Positions 25,595 to 33,400 of a DNA stretch of 64,000 nucleotides are shown here, in pieces (the first letter of the stretch is position 1; every line of letters starts with the position of its first letter). The stretch is from Streptomyces sp. Root1304. GTDB lineage: Bacteria; Actinomycetota; Actinomycetes; Streptomycetales; Streptomycetaceae. The stretch lies in the NCBI RefSeq assembly GCF_001426405.1, contig NZ_LMEP01000002.1:174937-238936 (forward strand). Reading direction: 5' to 3'. The notes below the pieces were generated by a model. It was given only the letters and a program-made list of their open reading frames with translations. It made no database searches and was not told where the DNA came from. The position numbers and the translations under genes are program-made.

Positions 25595-26875
25595 ATGACA
25601 CAACCGTTCCTCCCCCTCACCGCGCGCTCCCGCGAGGAGTCGCACCGGGCGTCCACGCCCCTGGAGCTCTTCTTCGACCTCTGTTTCGTCGTGGCCGTCG
25701 CCCAGGCGGGCGCCGAACTCGTCCACGCGGTCGCCGAGGGCCACGCCGGAGAGGGGATCATCAACTACGCGATGATCTTCTTCGCGATCTGGTGGGCGTG
25801 GATGAACTTCACCTGGTTCGCCTCCGCCTACGACAACGACGACGTCCTGTACCGCGTCATCACCCTCCTCCAGATCGCCGGCGTGCTCGTCCTCGCCGCC
25901 GGGGTCTCGCGGGCCTTCGAGGAGCACGACTTCCTCGTCGTCTACCTCGGCTACCTCGTGATGCGGCTCGCGCTCGCCTCGCAGTGGCTGCGCGCCGCGT
26001 ACCACGCCACCGACCCCGTCGAGCGGACGATGTGCCTGCGCTACGCGGGCGGGGTCGTCACCGTCCAGATCGGCTGGCTCGCCCTGCTCCTCGCGCCGGA
26101 ACCGGCCCGCCCGTGGGTCTTCCTGGTCATGGCGCTGGCCGAGATGGCCGTGCCCCTGTACGCGGAGAAGGACGAGCCCAGCACCTGGCACCCGCACCAC
26201 ATCGCCGAGCGGTACGGCCTGTTCACCATCATCGTGCTGGGCGAGACCGTCGCCGCCGCGACGGTCGCCGTGAAGACCGGCATCGCCGAGAACGACGCCC
26301 TCGGCGAGGTCCTCCCGATCGCCGCCGGCGGTCTGCTGCTCGTGTTCGCCGCCTGGTGGATCTACTTCGTCGCCCCCGCCCACGACCGGCTCACCTCCAG
26401 CCGCCAGGGCTTCCTGTGGGGCTACGGCCACTACGTGATCTTCGCGTCGGCCGCCGCGGTCGGCGCGGGCCTGGAGATCGCCGTCGAACAGGCCGTGGGC
26501 AAGGCGCACATCTCCGCGCTCGCCGCCGCGTCGTCGGTGACGATCCCGTCCGCGGTGTTCCTGATGTCGGTGTGGCTGCTCCACGCGCGCTACTTCAAGA
26601 TCGGCCTGGCCCAGCAGCTGGTGCTGCCCGTCACGGCGCTCGCGATCCTGCTGTGCTCCTTCGCGGGCCGCTGGGCGGTCCTGGCGGCGGGCCTGGTGGC
26701 GGCGGTCTCGGTCGCGATCGGAGTGACGCTGACGGCGTCGAACCCGGCGACGCGGGGGGACGGCGGAAGCACGGGAGCGGATACGGATACGGGTACGGGT
26801 ACGGGTACGGGTACGGGCGCTGGTACGGACACCGGCACCGGCACCGGTTCCGCCCCGGGGGCCACGCGCTCCTGA
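25595..26875 (+). CDS. ltrA: Low-temperature-requirement A (LtrA) family membrane protein
   Basis: A 426-aa polytopic protein with about 10-11 helices. TPLELFFDLCFVVAVAQ, FAIWWAWMNFTWFASAYDNDD and HHIAERYGLFTIIVLGETV are the LtrA signatures. The family was named from cold sensitivity in Listeria, but its biochemical role is unknown. The hydrophilic C-terminus ends in Thr-Gly/Asp-Thr repeats encoded by a hexanucleotide tandem repeat. ATG at 25595 has only a weak GGGG before it. It is separate from the SARP pair, 30 bp downstream, though read-through is possible. Confidence 0.9.
   Translation: MTQPFLPLTARSREESHRASTPLELFFDLCFVVAVAQAGAELVHAVAEGHAGEGIINYAMIFFAIWWAWMNFTWFASAYDNDDVLYRVITLLQIAGVLVLAAGVSRAFEEHDFLVVYLGYLVMRLALASQWLRAAYHATDPVERTMCLRYAGGVVTVQIGWLALLLAPEPARPWVFLVMALAEMAVPLYAEKDEPSTWHPHHIAERYGLFTIIVLGETVAAATVAVKTGIAENDALGEVLPIAAGGLLLVFAAWWIYFVAPAHDRLTSSRQGFLWGYGHYVIFASAAAVGAGLEIAVEQAVGKAHISALAAASSVTIPSAVFLMSVWLLHARYFKIGLAQQLVLPVTALAILLCSFAGRWAVLAAGLVAAVSVAIGVTLTASNPATRGDGGSTGADTDTGTGTGTGTGAGTDTGTGTGSAPGATRS
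26780..26845 (+). repeat. Hexanucleotide tandem repeat (GGTACG-type) in ltrA tail
   Basis: About 11 degenerate copies of a 6-bp unit (GATACG, GGTACG, GGCACC) encode alternating Thr-Gly/Thr-Asp at the ltrA C-terminus. Being a multiple of 3, copy-number changes keep the frame. Confidence 0.85.
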
Positions 26876-26905
26876 ACCGCCGCTCCCTGCGCGACAATCC
26901 GGCCC

Positions 26906-27655
26906 ATGGTCTTCCGTATCCTCGGCCCGCTCGCCGTGTCCGACACCACCGGCACCCCGATACCCCTCGCCGGCGGCCCCAAGGTGCGCGCACTGCTCGT
27001 CCTGCTGCTCCTCGACGCGGGCCGGACGGCACCCGTGGAGCGGCTCGTCGACGGCCTGTACGGGGAGACTCCGCCGGCCGGGGCCGCGGGCGCCCTCCAG
27101 GCCCAGGTCTCCCGGCTCCGCCGGGTGCTCCCGCCGGACGCGACGGTCGAGTTCTCCCCCGCCGGATACCGGCTGCGCCTCGCGGACCCGGCGGAGGCGG
27201 TCGACGCGCTCCGGTTCGAGCGGCTGGCGCGGGAGGGCGCGCGGGCGCGGGCGGCGGGGGACCCCGTACGCGCGCGTGTACTGCTGCGCGAGGCGCTCGG
27301 GCTGTGGCGGGGGCCGGCGCTCGCGGACGTACGGGACGCGCCCTTCGCCGGGGGCGCGGCGGCGCGGCTCGAAGGGCTGCGCCTGGACGCGGTGGAGGAG
27401 TGTGCGGCGGCCGAGCTGGCGGTCGGCGGTGACCCGGCCGTACTCGCCGGGGAGTTGGACGGGGCGGCCCGGGAGCATCCGCTGCGGGAGCGGCTCCGGG
27501 GGCTCCAGATGCGGGCGCTGGCCGCGTCGGGGCGGCAGGCGGAGGCGCTGGCGGTGTACGAGGAGGTACGGGCGGCGCTCGCCGGGGAGCTGGGGGCGGA
27601 TCCGTCGCCCGAGCTGTCCGCCGTCCACCTGGACCTGCTGCGGGGCGGCGGCTAG
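26906..27655 (+). CDS. SARP/BTAD regulator, DNA-binding half
   Basis: A 249-aa protein. Residues about 1-90 form an OmpR-type winged helix (FRILGPLAV, GPKVRALLVLLLL, LQAQVSRLRRVLP), and about 95-245 the BTAD helical domain (ALGLWRGPALADV, LRERLRGLQMRALAASGRQAEALAVYEEVR, ELGADPSPEL). SARPs activate biosynthetic or stress genes. The gene ends in TAG directly before the ATG of the NB-ARC gene, and the two are in the same frame, so this pair equals one AfsR-like protein split by a stop codon. It may be a stable two-gene arrangement or a recent nonsense event. Target genes are unknown; the NRPS cluster is 18 kb away. Confidence 0.88.
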   Translation: MVFRILGPLAVSDTTGTPIPLAGGPKVRALLVLLLLDAGRTAPVERLVDGLYGETPPAGAAGALQAQVSRLRRVLPPDATVEFSPAGYRLRLADPAEAVDALRFERLAREGARARAAGDPVRARVLLREALGLWRGPALADVRDAPFAGGAAARLEGLRLDAVEECAAAELAVGGDPAVLAGELDGAAREHPLRERLRGLQMRALAASGRQAEALAVYEEVRAALAGELGADPSPELSAVHLDLLRGGG

Positions 27656-29560
27656 ATGGCCGGACGGACCACAGCGTCACCGCGGACGGTTCCGCTGCTC
27701 CCGGCGCCGCTGACCGACTTCGTCGGCCGGGAACGGGAACGGGAGCGGCTGGCCTCGCTGGTGACGGCCGCGCGGCTGGTGACCCTGGTGGGTCCGGGCG
27801 GCGCGGGCAAGACGCGGCTGGCGCTGGAGGTGGGCGCGGAACTCCCGGGCGAGGTCGGGTTCGTGGACCTGGGGGCGGTCGCGGGGGCGGGCGGGGGAAC
27901 CGCGGGAGGGGCGTCCACGGGAGAGGGGTCCGGGGACGTGTCCGCCGCGTTCGCCGCGGCGCTCGGGCTGCGGGGCGAGGCCCGGCCGGAGACGGCGCTG
28001 GCCGGACGGCCGGTGCTGCTGATCGTGGACAACTGCGAGCACGTCGTCGCCGAGGCCGCCGTCCTCGTACGGCGGCTGCTCGCCGCCTGTCCGTCCCTCC
28101 GGGTCCTCACGACGAGCCGGGAGGCGCTCGGCATCACCGGCGAGTCGCTCCTGCCGCTCGGGGCGCTCGCCCCGGAGGCGGCGCAGGAACTGTTCGTCCG
28201 CCGGGCGGCGGCCGTACGGCCCGGATTCACGGGGCACGCGCGCGTGGCGGAACTCTGCGCGGGGCTCGACGGGCTCCCGCTGGCCGTCGAACTCGCGGCG
28301 GCGCGGCTGCGGTCGCTGTCCGTGGAGGAACTCGCGGACGGCCTCGGCGAGCGTTTCGAGCTGCTGTCGCGCGGTGACCGCACCGCCCCGGAACGGCACC
28401 GTACGCTCCGCGCGGTGGTCGACTGGAGCTGGTCGCTGCTGGAGCCGGAGGAACGGGAACTGGCCGCCCGCCTCTCGGTGTTCCGGGGCGGCGCCACGGC
28501 GGAGGCGGTGGCCGCGGTGTGCGGGGCGGGGCGCGGGGCGCTCGCGTCGCTCGTGGAGAAGTCGCTCGTGGAGGTGCGGGACGGCCGCTACCGGATGCTG
28601 GAGACGATCCGCGCGCACGCGGCGGAGCGGCTCCCGGAGGGGGACCCGGCGGTCGCCGCGCATCACGCGTACTACCGGGCGCTCGCGGAGACGGCCGACC
28701 CCGAGCTACGGGGTCCGGCCCAACTGGAGTGGCTGACCCGCCTGGACGAGGAGGACGCGAACCTCCGGGCGGCCCTGCGCAGCTCCACCCCGGAGGAGGG
28801 CCTGCGCCTGGTGGCCACGCTGACCCCGTACTGGTGGCTCCGCGGCCTCAGGGCGCGGGTGGCGCCCCTGGCAGCGGATCTTCTGGACCGTTTGGCGGGC
28901 TCGGAGGGCGCGGTCCCGAGGCCCGGCCCGGGCGCGAGGACGCAGGCCCGGCCACGCGCCGACGCCGACCCGGCGGCCGGGGTCGGCGCGGCGGCCGGCG
29001 TCGGCGCGGCAGTCCTCGGCCCTCTCGCCGAGGAGTACGCGCTCTGCGTGCTCGCCGCCGGGCTGCGGGACGGCGTCCACGTCGAGCGGGCCCGGGAGCT
29101 CCTCCTCGCCCGGCCCTCCCCGCTCCGTCAGCCCTACACCGCCTTCCTCTGGTCGACCGCCATCGGTCCCCTCGACGGGATCCGGCTCGCCGGCGACCCC
29201 TGGTCCCGGTCCCTGGGGCTCGTCGGGCGCGCCCACCTGGCCGCCGTACCCGCCGAGGCCGAGGTGCTGCTCACCGACGCCCTCGCCGGGTTCCGCGCGC
29301 TCGGTGAGCGCTGGGGGACGGCCACCGCCCTCGAAGGGCTCGCCGCGCTCTCGGAGCGGCCCCTGCCGCTCCTCGCGGAGGCCCTCGCGCTCTTCGAGTC
29401 GCTGGGTGTCGCCGAGGACGTCGTCGACCTCCTCCTGCGGCGCGCGGACCTCCACGAAGCCGCGGGCGACCCGGAGTCGGCGGCATCCGACCGCACGCGC
29501 GCGCGGGACACCGCCCGCCGCGCCGGTCTCTCCGACCCGACCGCCCCACCGTCCCCGTGA
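27656..29560 (+). CDS. AfsR-type NB-ARC ATPase, regulatory half
   Basis: A 634-aa STAND-type ATPase. It begins with the usual post-BTAD linker PLTDFVGRERERERL, then Walker A GPGGAGKTRLAL (about residue 46), Walker B LLIVDNCEHV (about 120), the TTSREALGI sensor and GLPLAVELAAARLR. A winged-helix/linker region and poorly conserved TPR-like helices fill the C-terminal half. A Pro/Ala/Arg-rich insert near residues 420-450 may be a local expansion. ATG immediately follows the TAG of the SARP gene with only a weak purine-rich site, suggesting translational coupling or stop readthrough. Its 3' end lies in a 30-bp tandem repeat shared with the next gene. Confidence 0.85.
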   Translation: MAGRTTASPRTVPLLPAPLTDFVGRERERERLASLVTAARLVTLVGPGGAGKTRLALEVGAELPGEVGFVDLGAVAGAGGGTAGGASTGEGSGDVSAAFAAALGLRGEARPETALAGRPVLLIVDNCEHVVAEAAVLVRRLLAACPSLRVLTTSREALGITGESLLPLGALAPEAAQELFVRRAAAVRPGFTGHARVAELCAGLDGLPLAVELAAARLRSLSVEELADGLGERFELLSRGDRTAPERHRTLRAVVDWSWSLLEPEERELAARLSVFRGGATAEAVAAVCGAGRGALASLVEKSLVEVRDGRYRMLETIRAHAAERLPEGDPAVAAHHAYYRALAETADPELRGPAQLEWLTRLDEEDANLRAALRSSTPEEGLRLVATLTPYWWLRGLRARVAPLAADLLDRLAGSEGAVPRPGPGARTQARPRADADPAAGVGAAAGVGAAVLGPLAEEYALCVLAAGLRDGVHVERARELLLARPSPLRQPYTAFLWSTAIGPLDGIRLAGDPWSRSLGLVGRAHLAAVPAEAEVLLTDALAGFRALGERWGTATALEGLAALSERPLPLLAEALALFESLGVAEDVVDLLLRRADLHEAAGDPESAASDRTRARDTARRAGLSDPTAPPSP

Positions 29561-29658
29561 CCGCCACAGACCGCCCCACCGCTCCCGTGACCGCCACCGG
29601 CCGCACCACCGTCCCCGTGGCCACCACCGACCGCCCCACCGTCCCCGTGACCGCCACC
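29539..29658 (+). repeat. Four 30-bp tandem repeats across a gene junction
   Basis: Units at 29539-29568, 29569-29598, 29599-29628 and 29629-29658 differ at only a few positions. The first contains the NB-ARC stop (TGA) overlapping a GTG; every unit carries a GTG in the kinase-gene frame (29557, 29587, 29617, 29647). Each unit encodes ten residues of the form PVTATDRPTx. Confidence 0.9.
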
Positions 29659-30249
29659 GGCCGGGCCTTCGTCGTCGTCTCCGGGCTGCCCGCGAGCGGG
29701 AAGAGCACCCTCGCCCGCGGGCTCGCCGCCCGCCTCGGTCTCCCCCTCCTCGACAAGGACGTGATCCTGGAGGCCCTGTACGACTCCCTCGGCGTCGGCG
29801 ACCAGGGCTGGCGGCACCGGTTGAGCCGGGCCGCCGACGACGTCCTGTACGCCCTCGCCGCCGACGCCGGGCGCGCCGTCCTCGTCAACTGGTGGCACCG
29901 CGACACCGCCCCCGACCGCCTCCGCGCACTCGGCGGCACCCTCGTCGAGGTGCACTGCGCCTGCGACCCCACCCTGGTCACCGAGCGGTTCCGCACGCGC
30001 GCACGGCATCCCGGCCATCTCGACCACGAACTCGGCCCCCAGCAGCTCCGCGACCGCGTCGCCGCCTGGGCCGCCCGCCCCGGACCCCTCGGACTCGGCC
30101 CGGACGGTACGCCCGGCGCCCGGCCCCTCGTCGTCGACACCAACCGGCCCGTCGGCGCCGACGCCCTCGCCCGGCTCGCCCGCGAGGTCCGTCTCGCCCT
30201 CCCCGCGACGACGCCAGGGGCCGGGACCCGTCCCACCGGCCACGGCTGA
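29557..30249 (+). CDS. P-loop kinase/ATPase with repeat-derived N-terminus
   Basis: Up to 230 aa. The folded part starts near GRAFVVVSGLPASGKSTLARGLA (Walker A) and shows LLDKDVILEALYD and a ValAsn-Trp-Trp-His segment (LVNWWHRDTAPDRL), like Zeta-toxin or chloramphenicol-phosphotransferase/AAA_33-type small-molecule kinases. The substrate is unknown. The first roughly 35 residues are encoded by the 30-bp repeats; GTG at 29557 overlaps the previous stop, but GTG at 29647, immediately before the fold, gives a more normal protein. Coupling to the SARP/NB-ARC pair suggests co-expression. Confidence 0.75.
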   Translation: MTATDRPTAPVTATGRTTVPVATTDRPTVPVTATGRAFVVVSGLPASGKSTLARGLAARLGLPLLDKDVILEALYDSLGVGDQGWRHRLSRAADDVLYALAADAGRAVLVNWWHRDTAPDRLRALGGTLVEVHCACDPTLVTERFRTRARHPGHLDHELGPQQLRDRVAAWAARPGPLGLGPDGTPGARPLVVDTNRPVGADALARLAREVRLALPATTPGAGTRPTGHG

Positions 30250-30414
30250 CGGCCACCGGCCCCGCCCCGGCCGACGACCGCCCGCCCGCCCGCCCGGACG
30301 CCCGGACGCGCCGTCAGCGCCCGTCAGCCGGCCGTCAGTCCCTCGTCAGCGGTCCCCGCGAAGGTTCACCCGTGCCCCGGGAGAGCCCGGGGAGACGAAA
30401 CCGAGGAGACCACC

Positions 30415-31212
30415 ATGACGCAGCACTCCACCACCGGCACCACCCCCCGCACCGCCCTCGTCACCGGCTCCTCCCGCGGTATCGGGCGGGCCGTCGCGCG
30501 GCGGCTCGCCGCCGACGGGATGGTCGTCGCCGTGCACTACGGGCACGACGCCGCCGCCGCTCAGGAGACCGTCGACCTGATCCTGCGGGACGGCGGCCGG
30601 GCCTTCTCCGTCGGTGCCGACCTGGCCTCGCACGAGGGCGTGCTCGCGCTCGTCGAGGGCGTACGGGCCGGGCTCGCCGCCCACACGGGGGAGGCCGCGC
30701 TCGACGTCCTCGTCAACAACGCCGCCGCGACGACCTCGGGCGGGCACCTCGCGGACGAGACCCCGGAGGCCTTCGACCGCGTCTTCGCCGTCAACGTTCG
30801 GGCGCCGTACTTCCTCGTGCAGGGACTGCTGCCCGTGCTCAGGGACGGTGGCCGGATCGTCAACATCGGCTCGGCCGTCACCCGGATCGCACTCGCCGAC
30901 GAGCTGGCGTACGCGATGTCGAAGGGGGCGATGGAGACCTTCACCCGTACCCTCGCCAACGTCGTCGGGGAGCGCCGGATCACCGTCAACACGGTCGCCC
31001 CCGGCCCGACGCAGACCGCGAACCTCACCGCCGCCATGGCGGCGATGCCCGCGCTGGAGGGGATGCTGATCGCCGGTCAGGCGCTGCCGTGGGTCGGGCA
31101 GCCCGAGGACGTCGCCGACCCGGTCTCCTTCCTCGCCTCGGAGGACGGCCGGTGGATCACGGGCACGGTGATCGACGCCTCGGGCGGTACGTACCTCGGC
31201 CCCAAGCGCTGA
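30415..31212 (+). CDS. Short-chain dehydrogenase/reductase (FabG-like)
   Basis: A 265-aa classical SDR. The NADP-binding TGSSRGIGRAVARRL, NNAA at strand 4, catalytic Ser in VNIGSAV and Tyr-Lys in AYAMSKGAMETFTR are all present, as is the C-terminal PEDVADPVSFLASEDGRWITG. Members reduce or oxidise diverse alcohols and ketones; a 3-oxoacyl-ACP reductase label would be only generic. ATG at 30415 has GAGGAG about 7 nt upstream. It forms a likely single-gene unit after a 165-bp gap. Confidence 0.92.
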   Translation: MTQHSTTGTTPRTALVTGSSRGIGRAVARRLAADGMVVAVHYGHDAAAAQETVDLILRDGGRAFSVGADLASHEGVLALVEGVRAGLAAHTGEAALDVLVNNAAATTSGGHLADETPEAFDRVFAVNVRAPYFLVQGLLPVLRDGGRIVNIGSAVTRIALADELAYAMSKGAMETFTRTLANVVGERRITVNTVAPGPTQTANLTAAMAAMPALEGMLIAGQALPWVGQPEDVADPVSFLASEDGRWITGTVIDASGGTYLGPKR

Positions 31213-31238
31213 CCCGGTCCCCGTGGTAGGCAAGGGAC

Positions 31239-32363
31239 ATGACAGAGCCCGAGCAGACGCGCGGACGGCACGACGGGGTCGACGGGATCACCGGGACCGA
31301 CGGGATCACCGATGTGGGCGGGCTGCGCGTGGGGCACGCGCGCGTGGCCGGGCCCCGGGCGCTCAGCGGCACCACCGTGGTGCTGGCCCCGGCGGGCGGG
31401 ATGGTCGCCGCCGTGGACGTACGGGGCGGCGGACCGGGGACGCGGGAGACGGACGCGCTCGACCCGAGGAACGTCGTCCAGCGCATCGACGCGGTCGTCC
31501 TGACCGGCGGCAGCGCGTACGGCCTGGACTCCGCCGCCGGGGTGATGGCCTGGCTGGAGGAGCGTCACCGGGGCGTGCGCGTGGGCCCCGACCCCGCCCA
31601 TGTGGTGCCGGTGGTACCCGCGGCGTGCGTCTTCGACCTGGGCAGGGGCGGCGACTTCGCGGCCCGCCCGGACGCGGCCACGGGGCGGGCCGCGGTCGCG
31701 GCGGCCGACGCGAGCGGTGACCACGCGCGCGTGGAGACGGGCGCGGTCGGCGCGGGCACCGGCGCCGTCGTCGGCGGGCTGCGGGGCGGTGTGGGGACGG
31801 CGAGCACGGTCCTGGAGTCGGGGATCACGGTCGGCGCGCTGGTGGTGGTGAACGCGGTGGGCTCGGCCCTCGACCCGGCCACCGGCGTCCTGTACGGGAG
31901 TTGCTTCACGGGCGACGGGCCGCCGGTCTTCCCCGGGGCCGAGGTGCACGAGGCGGCCGTACGGCGGCTCGCCGAGGCGCGGGCCGCCGCGGCCCCGCCC
32001 CCGCTGAACACCACGCTCGCCGTCGTCGCGACGGACGCCGTGCTCACGCGCGCGCAGGCGCAGAAGGTGGCCGGCACCGCGCACGACGGCATCGCGCGCG
32101 CGGTGCGCCCGGTGCACCTGATGAACGACGGCGACACCGTCTTCGCGCTCGCCACCGGACGGCGCGAACTGCCGGAGGGACCGGGTCCGCTCGCCCTGAA
32201 CGAGATCCTCGCGGCGGGCGCGGACCTGGTGACCCGGGCGATCGTCCGGGCGGTGCTCGCGGCCCCCGGCGGGCTGCGCGGGCCGGGCGGCGACTTCCCC
32301 TCGTACGGCGAGCTGTACGCGCCCGGGGGTGGTCCGTACTCCCCTGTGAACCAAGGGAGTTGA
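31239..32363 (+). CDS. P1/S58 (DmpA-type) aminopeptidase
   Basis: A 374-aa peptidase of the DmpA/beta-peptidyl aminopeptidase fold. ITDVGGLRVGHAR, VLTGGSAYGLDSAAGVMAWLEE and GAVGAGTGAVVGGLRGGVGTAS are characteristic. The autoprocessing site is the PLNTTLAVVATDA region, where a Thr/Ser becomes the N-terminal nucleophile of the beta chain. Substrates range from N-terminal D- or L-amino acids to beta-peptides. There is no signal peptide. AAGGGAC precedes the ATG at 31239. The gene is 26 bp after the SDR gene, close enough to be co-transcribed. Confidence 0.88.
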   Translation: MTEPEQTRGRHDGVDGITGTDGITDVGGLRVGHARVAGPRALSGTTVVLAPAGGMVAAVDVRGGGPGTRETDALDPRNVVQRIDAVVLTGGSAYGLDSAAGVMAWLEERHRGVRVGPDPAHVVPVVPAACVFDLGRGGDFAARPDAATGRAAVAAADASGDHARVETGAVGAGTGAVVGGLRGGVGTASTVLESGITVGALVVVNAVGSALDPATGVLYGSCFTGDGPPVFPGAEVHEAAVRRLAEARAAAAPPPLNTTLAVVATDAVLTRAQAQKVAGTAHDGIARAVRPVHLMNDGDTVFALATGRRELPEGPGPLALNEILAAGADLVTRAIVRAVLAAPGGLRGPGGDFPSYGELYAPGGGPYSPVNQGS

Positions 32364-32454
32364 AAGAAAAGGGAAAGGGAGGCGAAAAGGAGCGGACGGG
32401 GACGGGCCGGGAACTTCCGTCGCACGCCCTTCGTTTTCCGGAACCCCGGACACG

Positions 32455-33297
32455 ATGTCAGACCCAGGGACTACGTTAAGCAAGCACCAAGTGACATGCG
32501 GCGACGGCCTGGAGACCCTCTTGAACGATCCGCAGGATCCTCACGATCCCTACGAGACGACCGAGACGCACCTTGAGCGGCTCCTCGGCCGGGCGCTCAA
32601 CTCCTTCGACCTGCCCGACTCGACCGTCGAGCGCCTCGGCACGGCGCTCGCGCACTCCACCGCGCTGCACTCCTCGCACCACAGCGCGTCGCTGCACCGC
32701 TCCACCTACCGCCATACGTACCTGCTCGGCGACGGCAGCGCGCTCTCCCTCTGGGAGATCACGCACAACGCCGGGCGGGACGGCGCCGAGCAGCACGAGC
32801 TGTACGCGGAGGAGGCCGAGGCCCGGCTCGCCGCCTCCCGGCTCCCGACCGGACCGCTGCCCGGCTGGACCGCCGAGCGCTCCGACGGCCGCGCCCTCGA
32901 CGAGGACGACGACATGGAGCTGCTGAGCGCCCTGCTCGCCCGCCCGATACCCGCCCAGCCCCGGATGTACGTGCCGGACAACTCCGCCGACCACGCGCGC
33001 CGCGTCCTGCGGCGCGCGGAGAACGCGGACCGGCCGGGTGAGCGGACGGCCCGCCGGCTCCGGCTGGCCTTCGCGCACCACATCACCCAGGCCTTCGGGC
33101 GCCACTGCCCGGTGGAGGGCGGCCGGGACGCCGGGTTCACCCTCTACGAGCACCAGTTCCTGCTGCTGGACGGCAGCGAGATCAGCCTCTGGGAGGTCGA
33201 GCACACGGCGACGCCGGACGGCCGGCACATGTGCGAGGTGTACGAGAGCGAGCGCGCGGCCCGCGAGGCGATGGAGTCCCGCTCCCGCGTCCGCTGA
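32455..33297 (+). CDS. Streptomyces-type hypothetical protein with internal duplication
   Basis: A 280-aa acidic, soluble protein I cannot assign to a function (possibly the DUF6227 family, unverified). It has two similar halves: around residues 70-120 (RHTYLLGDGSALSLWEITH...ELYAEEAEAR) and 220-272 (EHQFLLLDGSEISLWEVEH...EVYESERAAR). Each half has a preceding helix with a Leu/His pattern (ALAHSTALH, AFAHHITQAFG). The repeated DGSxxSLWE core suggests a duplicated small beta domain. GGAACCCCGG lies before the ATG. A 20-bp terminator hairpin follows. No neighbour gives context. Confidence 0.75.
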   Translation: MSDPGTTLSKHQVTCGDGLETLLNDPQDPHDPYETTETHLERLLGRALNSFDLPDSTVERLGTALAHSTALHSSHHSASLHRSTYRHTYLLGDGSALSLWEITHNAGRDGAEQHELYAEEAEARLAASRLPTGPLPGWTAERSDGRALDEDDDMELLSALLARPIPAQPRMYVPDNSADHARRVLRRAENADRPGERTARRLRLAFAHHITQAFGRHCPVEGGRDAGFTLYEHQFLLLDGSEISLWEVEHTATPDGRHMCEVYESERAAREAMESRSRVR

Positions 33298-33331
33298 CGC
33301 GACCGGCCTCAGGAAGCGGCCGGACAGCCGC

Positions 33332-33375
33332 GAGGGGCCCCGTCCCCGGGACGCATCCCGGGGGCGGGGCCCCTC
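33332..33375. terminator. Strong bidirectional terminator
   Basis: A 20-bp stem (19 pairs plus one G-T) with a CGCA loop sits between the convergent ends of the hypothetical gene (33297) and the DHA2 transporter (33401). Confidence 0.85.
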
Positions 33376-33400
33376 CGCCGCCTCACCGCGCTCAGTGCGC

